Below are positions 1 through 10,277 of a DNA stretch of 64,000 bases, piece by piece. This DNA comes from Rhynchosporium graminicola (taxonomy: Eukaryota > Ascomycota > Leotiomycetes > Helotiales > Ploettnerulaceae). Where the stretch lies: assembly GCA_900074885.1 (NCBI GenBank), contig FJUW01000033.1:883041-947040 (forward strand), written 5' to 3'. Made by a program: the position numbers and the translations under genes. Each line of letters opens with the position of its first letter. Position 1 is the first letter of the stretch. The notes beneath the pieces are model-generated. The model was not told the origin of the DNA, did not search any database, and saw nothing but the letters and a program-made list of their open reading frames with translations.

Positions 1-133
1 AATAAGAGTTAGCATAGAAATCCTGCAGCCACGAGAAGGATCTACTTACAATTGCCTTCCCCTGCATAGTTAGACAGATGCTCCGTCTTCATATCTGGAA
101 GTCCAAAGCCGATTCCCATACTCTCTCTGACTG

Positions 134-2309
134 CTAAGTTCCATCTCCAGTCCAATCGCTACTCCAGATGAATGTCCCACATCGCCACTGAGAGTTCTTT
201 TCCTTCTGTCCAGACGGACCTATGGGTCGTGGACACATATAGAAAGACCTACCACAGTTAGGTCCCGGCTTCTTCGTGACAAGACTGATGCATGGCTCGT
301 TGTGATCACACCGAGGGACCACTCGCTTCCCAAGAAGCTTCGACCAGCACTCCTTGGAGACTATAGGGTCAACAACGTCCTTCTGTTCTGCGAGGTTGAA
401 AGGCTTGCTGGGAGATTCGTTCTCAAAGCTCTGTGACGCTGAGAATACTTCTTTTTCTGACCGAGCTGGGGTAGGAGACTTCAAAGGCGCGCTGTCTGCA
501 AAACTGGCGGTGTCTGACTCTGCATCGACTGTAGGTGGAGCCTGGATTTCTGGTTGCTGTGTCTTGGGTTTGAAGAAACCCGTCAAGCTGCTCTGTCCTT
601 TTCCAGCTTGTCCTTTGCCTCCTGTTGACTTCATTGTGGCTGTAGACTTGCCTCGCTTTTGTGGTCGAGCTGAGGAGAATGATTCGATAGGTCTTTTGGT
701 GGGTTTGGTAGGACTTTGCATGGAGTGACTTGTCGGTGCTTTAAGATCTCCTGTACTCAATGCATTTGTACTCGGAGTGTCTACTTTGAGTCCGCCGAGA
801 GGTTGTACGCTTTCAGCCACAGTCTCTTCATCACTGATGAGTCTAGTTTGTGTTGTAGAACTCCCGTCTCGATTTTCTTCTTGAATTGTGGAAATAGAGC
901 TGTCGGCTTTTGACAATGACGGCTTCTTGCTGAACATGTCCCGAATGCTGCGCCGACGATTGAACTCTGGGATTAGCTTAGCAGACATTGGAAGGAGATC
1001 CTTTGCAGACCAATCTCGCTGTCTCACGCCATCTTTGAAGAAACCAGAGCTCATAACATCTCTTGTATAGACTTCCTCGCCATCAATGTTAACCTTCTCT
1101 TTTAGCACCGCATAGACAGGACAGTGATCAGAGCCCAAGAGACCTTCCTGAATGTTGGACTCGCAGAACCAATCCTTCCAATCTTCGCTACAGAGCACAT
1201 AGTCGATTCGAGCCCCAAAATTTCCCGGTCGGGCATTGATCTTCTGCTCCCAACATGTGAACATTCCAGCGCGAGTAGGATGGAAAGACCGACATATATC
1301 CCACATGACTGGCTTCTCCCTACCCTCGTCACGTTCTCCATACACCTTGCCACCCACGAGTAATTGGTTGAGCCTCCTTCTCGCAGGAGATGAAAAGTAT
1401 TCCTCAAGAGTTACTCCTTGCTTCTTCAATTGCTCTTCCACCTTGGCAGTATCCATTTCCTCTCGAATGATGTTCAAGTCACCAGTCAGGAACACTCGTT
1501 TGCCAGCAGCCACCAAGTTACGCACGCGAGCATCAAGGGCATTCAAGAAGCCAATGCGGAACTCGTCTCGGGATTCATCTCGGGTTGCAGGACAATAAGT
1601 GCCTATCAGGACGAATGCTGGAAATTCGAGGATAACACAACGGCCTTCCGAATCGAGGGTTGCGGCATCAAGGTCGCAGTCCGAGAGCTGAATGCCGGTT
1701 GGATATCCACCAATCTGTTGATCTTCTGGAAGATCTCTAAAGCTCGTGGTTGAATTGGGAGGGGTTAGAACTCCTGTGATACCTTCTTCAGCACGAATCG
1801 GAGCACAAACGGAATTTCGAGTGTAGATTGCAACTCCTGAGTATCCTGTACTAATGTCAGTCCTTGTATTGCTAACAAACATCGACTGTTCTTACCTTTC
1901 TTGTGCTTGGGAAGACTGAAAAAGACATCCCATCCAGGGACCAGAACCATGTCATCCTGGAGATCCTTCCGTTGAATCTTCGTCTCTTGCATGACAACGA
2001 TGTCAGCCTCGAGAATTTCGAACATAGCCTACATATTTCAGAGACTTCCCAAAGTGGATTTTCCGTGCAACATACAGCAAATGTGCGTTCTTGACGCCAT
2101 GGCTGGTACCCAAAGGGATTCCTGATATGAAATCAGTTCATGATCGACGAAACTTGGGTGCCTCCAAAGAAGTATGATTGAAATACCTGATTCCATTGAC
2201 TATTCCAAATTAGCCTTAAGGTCAACCAATTCATCGTATTTTACTCTGGAGACTTACCATTCCAAGTGGTGATTCGAAGCTCCCGCTTTTGATTGTCTTG
2301 ATCCTTCAT
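134..2309 (-). CDS. APN2: AP endonuclease 2 (class II, exonuclease III family)
   Basis: Apurinic/apyrimidinic endonuclease of base excision repair, acting in the nucleus. Five exons: 2309-2258, 2199-2187 (13 nt), 2121-2076, 2028-1896 and 1845-134. All phases agree, giving about 651 residues. The exon joins rebuild the N-terminal TTWNVNGIRNPFGYQPW stretch. Further family motifs are QETKIQRKDL, GDLNI, RIDYVLCS and GSDHCPV, which carry the metal-binding and catalytic Glu/Asp/His residues. A low-complexity linker follows. Near residue 500 the motif QSSLTGFF is a canonical PCNA-interacting (PIP) box. The C-terminus is a GRF zinc finger with its Cys/His set (RCDHNEPC ... NCGRSFYMCP ... WRCGTFIW). 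This is the usual Apn2 architecture. The start at 2309 is preferred because MKDQDNQKRELRITTWN runs straight into the domain. The gene is divergent from COX13, and its 3' end points off the left edge. Confidence 0.95.
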
Positions 2310-2608
2310 GTCCAGAACTGATGCTCAAGCCGTAAACGATCTCGAATCAGCACATCTCCTCCCAATACACCCAGACAGCCAGTCAATACATAAAAGCCTA
2401 AAGTCACAAGCTGCAAGCAATAGAACACGCCTCGCGATATCGCGCGCTGACTACCAAAATCCGACGCGTTCAATCACGACGTCAGATGCTTTCTCACGTG
2501 ATCTTGAATCGGCAAATCCGCAACTGCATCCGACATCACCAAACGCCCTGGACGTACGACGGTTCTTTGAATGAATGCCTAAGAGCGATTGAACCACCAA
2601 CAACCAAG
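2310..2608. promoter_or_regulatory. Divergent promoter APN2 / COX13
   Basis: A 299-bp spacer lies between two start codons facing outward. It holds ACGCGT (2464-2469, MluI cell-cycle box type) and the palindrome TCACGTGA (2494-2501, a bHLH/Cbf1-type site). The motifs are seen directly; factor binding is inferred. Confidence 0.55.
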
Positions 2609-3291
2609 ATGTTACCTCAGCGAACTATGCTACGTACTTCCCAGCGCTTTGCCGCCCAGCTGCGCACGCCAGCCATTCGCACCCCTCTCCAAAGACGACT
2701 TGCGAGCTCCGAGAGCTCTGGCTTCCACGGTGCCGAGGATAACGCTTTCAACCGCGAGAGAAAGGCTGTGAAGGACCATGCGGCTGCTACAAGTGGTACG
2801 TATTTGTTAGACTTGAGGGTGTGAGAGATGCTGACCGGTTCGCAGATTTGTGGCGCAAGCTGTCAATCTAGTGAGATTCCTGGATTCCTGGATGGAGGGG
2901 AACGATTTTTGGAAAGGAGGAGACATGCTAACCTTTCCTCGTAGCATGACCATCCCGGCACTGATCATTGCCAGTGCCAATGCATACGTCTTGTGGCACG
3001 AGCATTGGGGTCACTGGGAGCATATGGCACCTTTGGAGGAGAGACCCGAATACTCATACCAGAACATCCGAACCAAGAACTACTACTGGGGTGATGGAGA
3101 CAAGGTGAGTTCTCCGGATGTGTTTGGAAGGAATTATCAGCTAACTTGATTTGTAGACTGTCTTGTAAGTCTTGCCTCGGGAGAAGAGATACTGCCGGAT
3201 CAGCTCTCGAAAAGTGGTGTAAGTGAATACAGATGCTGACTTTGCTTTTAGCTGGAACGACAAGGTCAACTACCACAAGAAGAGCGAGTAG
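2609..3291 (+). CDS. COX13: Cytochrome c oxidase subunit VIa, mitochondrial
   Basis: Nuclear-encoded small subunit of respiratory complex IV in the inner mitochondrial membrane. Five exons: 2609-2795, 2846-2870, 2945-3104, 3157-3164 (8 nt only) and 3252-3291. The lengths sum to 420 nt, or 139 residues. The N-terminus is rich in Arg, Ser and Ala without acids, as in a mitochondrial presequence. The family core follows: a DLWRKLS stretch, a single hydrophobic helix (IPALIIASANAYVLW), then EHWGHWEHM, PPLEER-type and YQNIRTKN motifs and a terminal WNDKVNYHKK. The 8-nt exon supplies Thr-Val and part of Phe, which the family requires at this place. The second start codon at MLRTSQ is also possible. 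It lies between APN2 and APC5, the standard MAT-flank order. Confidence 0.95.
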
Positions 3292-3987
3292 GAGGGAGGT
3301 GAATGAAATGATGATGTGAGGGGATGCGGAAGTGCGAAGGGAGGCTGCTTGAGGGCAGGGGCGCACAAGACTGTACATTTCTCCTTGAGCCCCAGGAACA
3401 AGAAGCAATATCCATGTTTTCCAATTCGATAGACCCCAGTGACAATCAGGCTTCTTGAATGATGAACACGGAGTGGGGTATGACCGAGGAGTGATCACAA
3501 TTTTAAGGAATCATGAGCTGTGGTTGATACTCTGGGATACGGCATCCGTAGATGTTCGATCCAGCAGTAGCTCTTTCCCAGTCCGAAGAACTGATGTAAG
3601 AAAGGCAAGGGAAGTAGCAAGATTATTTATGATGAGTGAGGAAGACGAACGACTCCATCTTAAACTGAAGTATCTTCTTCCTCTGCAGTATCGGCAATGA
3701 GAAGTCGCGATTTACCATTGTGCTCTTTTGAGATTGAGGCCGAGTATGTGGGAAGAAGGTTCTGGCTGCTTTGGAGGCCGGAAGACATATACATCGAGAC
3801 ACGCCAGATATCTTGATAGGCTTTGTTAAGGTTATGACAAAAATCCTCCTTTCCGATCATGAAAGAAAGAAGCTGTATATCTTACACATGATCAGCATCT
3901 CAGCATGATCATTTGGCGAGATGAGTAGGCAGGATTGCACTTTCATTACTATGCATCTAATCATGGGTATCATACTACTACATAAGC
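3292..3987. other. Convergent spacer COX13 / APC5
   Basis: About 0.7 kb between the stop codons of two converging genes. It should hold both 3' UTRs. I see no convincing reading frame, repeat or RNA gene in it. Confidence 0.6.
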
Positions 3988-6407
3988 TCAAGCGGACACG
4001 CCTTTCTTCAAGTCCAGATAAGCACTGGCATAATCATTCGCCAAAACATTTTCTCCAACAACTTTCATGATGGTAGCTTTCTTCGCCAGCATTTCGCACT
4101 GACCATTAATATCTTCCACAGCGGAGTACTCGTCAAAAGCCCGATCGATAAATTCCATGCTCTTAATGAGATTCTCCTTCCTCTTCGAGCTTCCTGACCC
4201 TGCCTGTCCTGCAAGGCCCATGTGGGCATCGATGAGGAACGAGTATAGTTGGGCATTCAAAGAGCAATTCTCATATTCGAGAGCTCGCGGGATAATCGCA
4301 ACCAGAATCTGGCGGGCGGCCTGAAACTCTGAAAGAGATGTCAAGATGTTGGCAATGGCGCCCATCGCACCCCAGAGAGCTGGGATGAGTCGCGCCCGCC
4401 ATGCAATACTTGCTGCTCGGACTGCGATTGAGAAGCCTTTCTGAGGCCGTCCGGCTTTGTCCTGCAGCAGCGCCTTCATTGTGAGCAGCTTGATTCTCAG
4501 ATTAAGATCATCTCCATCCTCCTTCATCTCAGATGCCAGCTGCTCGATCTTAGCCAGAGCTCGACCGTAGTCTGTACGCCGGATGAGGTAGTCGATGTGA
4601 AGCGTGTTGGTCTCGAACGCGAGATCTGTATCGGTGTCGGAGCTGTTGCACTGAAGGAGCTGGGAAAGGAGCTGGTCTGCACCGCTAAGGTCGTTCCTGT
4701 GTAGATCGCGCTTCAGTCGGAGAATGCCTCGATATTTGAGCCAATACTGGTTGGCTTTCCAAGATCGAAGGGAGTTCTCGTCCAATGCTTCTAGCTTTTC
4801 CATAGCCTCATCGTACATACCTCTCTCTGCAAGTAGATGAGCAACTCGACATGTAAATCTGAGGGTGTCATCAAATAGAGCATATCGAGCGTGACAGCTG
4901 AGGAAAATATCGCAAAATTGCCTTGACAGATGAGCCACACCCAGGCGTCCCCACATCGAGGAATGCATTGCTATCTGCGGCCCCATCATGCTCTTCATGT
5001 TCTTCTCGATGATGAGTTGTGAACTCTTGAGGATGTTCTCCATAGCAGTCGCGACGCTTTCTCCATTTGACATACCCAATTTGGCTTCGCTGAGTAAGGA
5101 TGAGCTCCAAAGAGTCCACATGCCTGTCTCCTTTGCCTTGATTCTGAGGAACGCAAGACCCTCTCTCTCAACACCCAACATGTTGGTCTCGTCTGTACCC
5201 TTGATAATCTTTGGATGTGCTTTGCCGAAATGATATAGCCAGTTCAGAGCAAAGTTCAGGCACGCCATATCCTTGTTCTCTCGCGCAGTAGAGACCGCTT
5301 CCAGCATGGCAGCCACAGCTTCATCGAAGCATCCGAAGTCGGCTTGGAGAACAGCAAGATTCATCAAAGCATATTGGTAGAAGAGACGGTCGCGATTTTG
5401 CATGGTGTAGTCGAAGTATCGATGCAGATTGTCAAAAGATGTAGGATAGTCTCCAGCTCTCCACGCGTCGAGAAAGCTGGCTACCATCAGTCCCCAGATC
5501 CAAATAAGGTGTAATTGTAACTTACTTGAGGTAATGTGACAGACTAGGTATGATGATGTTCTTCTCCAAGATTCCCTTGAACCTCTCCTTGAGATCGTCT
5601 GGAATCCTGCTTCCAAGTTCTGGCATTGTTAGAGCGGAAATCATGGGGAGAATAAAAACACTTACTCTGCATCTGCTCAACTTGGAATTCTAACAGTTTC
5701 TCAACATCATCGGTGCTGGTTCCACCTTGATCCGAGTTTTCCATAGACATCGCCCCGTAGGTGATATGCTCGAGCATTTCTGTTGCTTCCAATCCCAATT
5801 GCTCGTGTGCTCCTGCCAGAGCCTTATCTCCTGCCCATCTCCCCAAACCACCAGTCCTTCTGGCCCAGTATGTCCTCGATTCTTCTCTCCAATCCACAAA
5901 TGCAACCCACAGTGACAAGCTGTCGCTGAATCGCAATCGCTCATATTCCACCTTAGATCTGCGAATGAAGCTTCCGAACGGAGACGTCCGCGAGAGCAGG
6001 ATCATATCATCAGAAGGAGGAGGAATGCCCATTTCGCCATCTTTCTTGATCTCATCTCGAGATCTTGCCAGAAGATTGCCCCGCTTTACAAAGAACTCAT
6101 GCAACTCGTCCAAACTATTGATTGCCCACAATTTCCGCAGGAAAAGATCCCATAACGAGCGACCTGGAAGTTCAATAGCTGCGGGGTGGCTCGTAAGGAG
6201 GGTTTCGAAGGATTTGAGGTCGAGAATGAATGGCAGCGTTTGTGATGAATTGGGTACTCGAGGATGGGACTTGTAGGCAGATGGTAATAGCTGATTGAAG
6301 ATGAAGGAGAGGATTGGGATCGTGGAAGAGCTGAGTACTGAAGCATCAGTGTACAATTCGATTAATGCCAAAAGGCCAATCTTCGCGGGTGTAAGAAAAC
6401 GGGTCAT
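3988..6407 (-). CDS. APC5: Anaphase-promoting complex subunit 5
   Basis: Scaffold subunit of the APC/C ubiquitin ligase, which drives mitotic exit. Three exons: 6407-5666, 5619-5526 and 5476-3988, in phase, about 774 residues, the usual length for fungal Apc5. The N-terminus MTRFLTPAKIGLLALIEL matches the conserved start of fungal Apc5 proteins. The rest is helical. The segment beginning FLDAWRAGDYPTSFDNLHRY, at the second splice joint, is the Apc5 domain, followed by TPR-like helical repeats to the C-terminus. Both introns are short with plain GTAAGT donors. The upstream region carries MCB-type and TCACGTGA sites. Its position beside COX13 and APN2 is the ancestral MAT-linked block of Pezizomycotina. 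Confidence 0.9.
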
Positions 6408-6600
6408 TGTGGTGGCATCAGCGTTTCTCCGTCATTCAAGAGGCACATGAACAGGATCTCCATCTCCAGCAACTATCGTGTCTTACGTAAAAAGCGCTGG
6501 ATATTCACATTTCGAAGTTATTGGACTGAATCGAGAAGGGACGCGTCGAGGGACGCGCCTACTTCACGTGATCGGCCAGAAACCATTTTCCCGCAATAAG
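6408..6600 (-). promoter_or_regulatory. APC5 upstream region with ACGCGT and TCACGTGA
   Basis: Upstream of the APC5 start codon lie ACGCGT (6541-6546, 134 bp from the ATG), a second GACGCGCC core (6552-6559) and TCACGTGA (6564-6571). The same pair of motifs occurs in the APN2/COX13 spacer. ACGCGT is the MBF-type cell-cycle box in fungi, so cell-cycle control is a reasonable but untested reading. Confidence 0.5.
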
Positions 6601-9600
6601 CAGAATGTATGTAAGTCACTTGTTTGCGTTATGCCAGTATCGTTCAGATCCCGGAGTACTTTGCTTTCCTTGCTGGATCTTCTTCGACTGTTATATAATT
6701 GTTAATTGAATTTACTTGAGTGAGGCGAAATTATACTTTGAGCTTGTCCATAATGCATCGTGCAGCTCACAATATCAGACCTTTCAAATTCCGGAGATCT
6801 ACATAACAGTCCCTTCAAGTCCCTAATTATGTTCTGTTTCTGATGTGTCCCTTCATCGGTACACTTTTCTGCTTGCTCATTGATGTCTTCTGGCAATGAT
6901 GGGGCTCTCCGGAGGTCACTTGGACTGTTGAAGTCTACCTGGTAACCTGGTGTTGGCCTTGAATGCTTTCCTGAAATTTACATGAAGCCTTATTCATAAT
7001 CCGGCAGAGCCCGGGAAGATTCATTGGTGCAGATTACTTGAAATCTTGGAGGAGTTCCAATCATTTTTAAAGTTGAAGTTGGTAACTATTTCTACCAATG
7101 CCATAAATCTCAGTTTGTCGTCCGGACTCTCGTGGGGACTTGGGTGAACTATCCACATAGAAGGCTACAAAGATTCCTTGGTTGAAGCTATCTCTATTAT
7201 CTGTCTCAATGTACCATCAGACATCGGTCCTCCAAGAGAACGACTCTGTAGAGACCTTTCTCTCCAGCAGAGGAGTCCCTCCAAGACGACGTCTTTATTG
7301 CAGCATCGAAAGGATAAATTGATTCCAAGAGCCTCCAGATACTTGATGTAGGCCCTAAATGATCCAAGTTACATTTAAAATTTAAGGCGAGTCGAGCGAT
7401 CTGCTGGCTAAGCTAGCAGCAAGTTTCTAAGTGATCGCTCTCCTACCCGGATGTTGCTTGAGATATACGTTGCCGCTCGCTGAATCCGAGAATGGAAATT
7501 TCATTTATTGGCTTGGTTGATCCTCAACCATGCTTGCTTCCTGTCTGCTATTCGTTTATCTTTCCATTCCGTCTAATGTCTCGTCATGGTTCATTACTAC
7601 TTGTCTTCTTCAGTGGATTTCCACATTTAAACCCGGATTCGGAGCAAACTTTGGCAATATATAACAAAGATATTGGCTTAAATGAAATCGAAATCACTAG
7701 CATGGGATTTTTCAGCTATTTGAAGGCTCAGATGTATTTGGGTAATGTGAAACCGTGGTTGCCTCCATTGCTATGGCTTGATCGGCTTTTGAAATGTGCC
7801 AAGTCAACTCCCAGCCACTTCACCGTGAAGAAAGCACGATATACTGCTGAGCTTGATGTTATTCTTCTCACTGAGAAAAATATTGGTGTAGCATGTCTTC
7901 CGAGGTTTTGGGTAGATTGCTATGTGAATAAACATAGGACACTTTCAAGAACTGGGACAATAGCAAGCATCACGGCATCGAGAATAGGGATACTGCAGCG
8001 TGCGCAATTCTAGCTACTCTTGTCCAAAGAAACCGAGATGACTTAAACATCTATACATCTCTCGATTCTTCCAGCCTCTACATATCTTTTCTTCCGATTG
8101 CACTCACTGCTTATCCTTCTCGCTCACTTGCGCACAAGTTCATCCACTTCATAGCTAGTGTTGCTAAGTTTCCATACCGCCAGCTCGAGAAAGATAATTA
8201 TAAAACGAAGTCCTCATACATGTCCAAAGCCATTGCTCTTTCATGCTCTAATCAAGTGGTAAGTCCGTGGATGGGCATGGCATATGTCCTAGACAAGTTC
8301 CGCGCATACTTCCCCTTGCACTACAGGCAAAAGGCCCTATACAGTCATACTTCATGCTTGCAAAATTTGGATCAACATAGTCTCTCAAGTTATATCAGTA
8401 TTGTTTGCTTGCTAATCTTTTTCTCTGCATATCCTTCCGTGTTGCGCATGTTGTCGTCCCCAGCTCACTGTGCTGCGGGTTATTTGGAAGTCATCACTCT
8501 ACAAGTCTGACCCCAAGCTACCTTTACTTGCATTATCTCATATTGGATTACATGTATTGATGTTTTTAGCAATTTCCTGATGCTTCTCAAAGTCGTTTCC
8601 AGATTTTCGTCTCTGGAAGGCTGTAATGCTTTGGTTCGTGGGATTGGCCTCCAGCGATTGGCATCTTCAAAGAGCACTATATACAGTGAATGCATGAATT
8701 TCTTTCTACAACGCGTTAATATCAGCAATCATTGCTATGTATCTAGACTGAATGAGTCTGAAATACGGATATCAGGTTTCACAGTCTTGGTTGGTGTAGA
8801 AAGTGGAATATCGACAGGTGTTGTTCTTGAACAGTTCTTCCTTGTCAATACTCTGCAACATTCGTACAAAGTTTATATTCTCAACTAACGCGTCGATATC
8901 AGCTATTCTTGATACAGATGTGGATTTATAGGGTCATGAATACATATTCAAGCTCTTACAATCCTGTTTGATGCATAGATAAAGGGTTGCTGTCAATCTT
9001 TATGTTGTCGACACGCATACAGACAAGACAGCACGACCAAGCATTTCTGGCAACGATATCACAAACCCTCACAATTGTTATTCTCCTGTTCACGCATTCA
9101 CACATTCTTTTGCTGGATTACTCACTCCTGCCCATGCTGGGTTTGAATATAGCTATGAACGAACACTTTGGATAGGTAGTTAGTCTTTCGAGGCACGGGT
9201 CAATCGGTGGCTCGAGCTTTGATTCTCGTCTATTTCGAGCTAGTAACTATTAGAAAACAGTAACTGATGGGAGATTCCTAAACTAGTCTACGAAGAATTC
9301 TGTATCAGATATATGGTTCATACCAATGCTGCAATGTAGTTGTCATGCAAAGGTCGCGCTCAAGCTCATGCTTACCTTTGAAAAATTTGGACAAATTTGG
9401 AGGCTGCAATTTGCAGGTGGCTTCTCAGCGGGAGGAAGTACTGCTGGTTTGGGACATTCAGGAGCTAGTTCCTGATCTACGAACTACATCTCTACTTGGC
9501 ACTGCGATACAATCTTCAGATGTTTTCAGGTGATCTCAAGCGTATTCATGTGTCTATCTAGATATGTCGGCAGCCCGTTTCTTTTGCCAAGAACCACCTC

Positions 9601-10277
9601 GACGCGTCGAAATGACGACGGAGCACACGGAAGCCGTTATTACTGAAGGCCCATCCTTGGGTATATCCATCATAGTATCACAGAATGTTACCCGGGTCAT
9701 TCATGTAGCAGAGTATAGGTATAACAGGTACCTAGCTGTAGTATCACTCCTTCAAGAACGGATACTACCCAATGCGGAAGTAGCTAGGAGCTTTCCCCAG
9801 GCGACTAGACCAATCGGAACCTAAGCAGACCAATCATTCCCCCCGGTCGCTCCTTCCCTTCCTTCCTTCTGTGAACGTCTACCTAGATATCACCAGTAGT
9901 CGGCTGGAACTACCGCTAGTCTCCACTGACGTTCCATTTAGCGTTGAGTCTACCCCCCCGCCGATTGGCTCCTTCCGCATCTGTCAAACATATCAAACTC
10001 CATAAAGTCTCGTTAAACTCCTCAAACATGTCAACTTGACGAAGCGAGACTTTCTGTTCATCGGACGCCGGAGACAGTTTCTTCCAGAAGAACTATATAA
10101 GATTCCCTTCTCCCCTTTCTTCATCATCTTGTTCTCTACAACCATCTACTCTTACGCATACCGCTTCCCCCAAGCACCCATTCTCTCACTTACACTCCAT
10201 ACTGCATTTTCTTTCTCCCTTCCTTCTACACATCAGCACATCAACACTTCCATACTTCACTCTGCTCCGAACTCATC
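6601..10277. other. Gene-poor stretch upstream of the RRM gene
   Basis: About 3.7 kb with no gene I can defend. The longest plus-strand frame (7492-8013, 173 codons) has no recognisable domain, splice pattern or codon pattern like its neighbours. A short hairpin lies at 7394-7440, and a diverged 20-bp repeat pair at 8707/8886. ACGCGT occurs at 8709, 8888 and 9602. From about 9,830 the DNA becomes pyrimidine-rich on the plus strand, which is typical of a fungal promoter and 5' UTR. I see no transposase, reverse transcriptase or long terminal repeats. Confidence 0.5.
7394..7440. repeat. Inverted repeat / potential hairpin
   Basis: GAGCGATC (7394-7401) is matched by GATCGCTC (7433-7440). Inside it CTGCT (7401-7405) is matched by AGCAG (7415-7419). 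There is no neighbouring reading frame, so it is not an obvious terminator or a known element. Function unknown. Confidence 0.4.

Noticed and set aside
7492..8013. 173-codon plus-strand open frame
   Set aside because: No domain, no splice structure and a mixed composition with scattered hydrophobic runs; consistent with chance opening in a long spacer.
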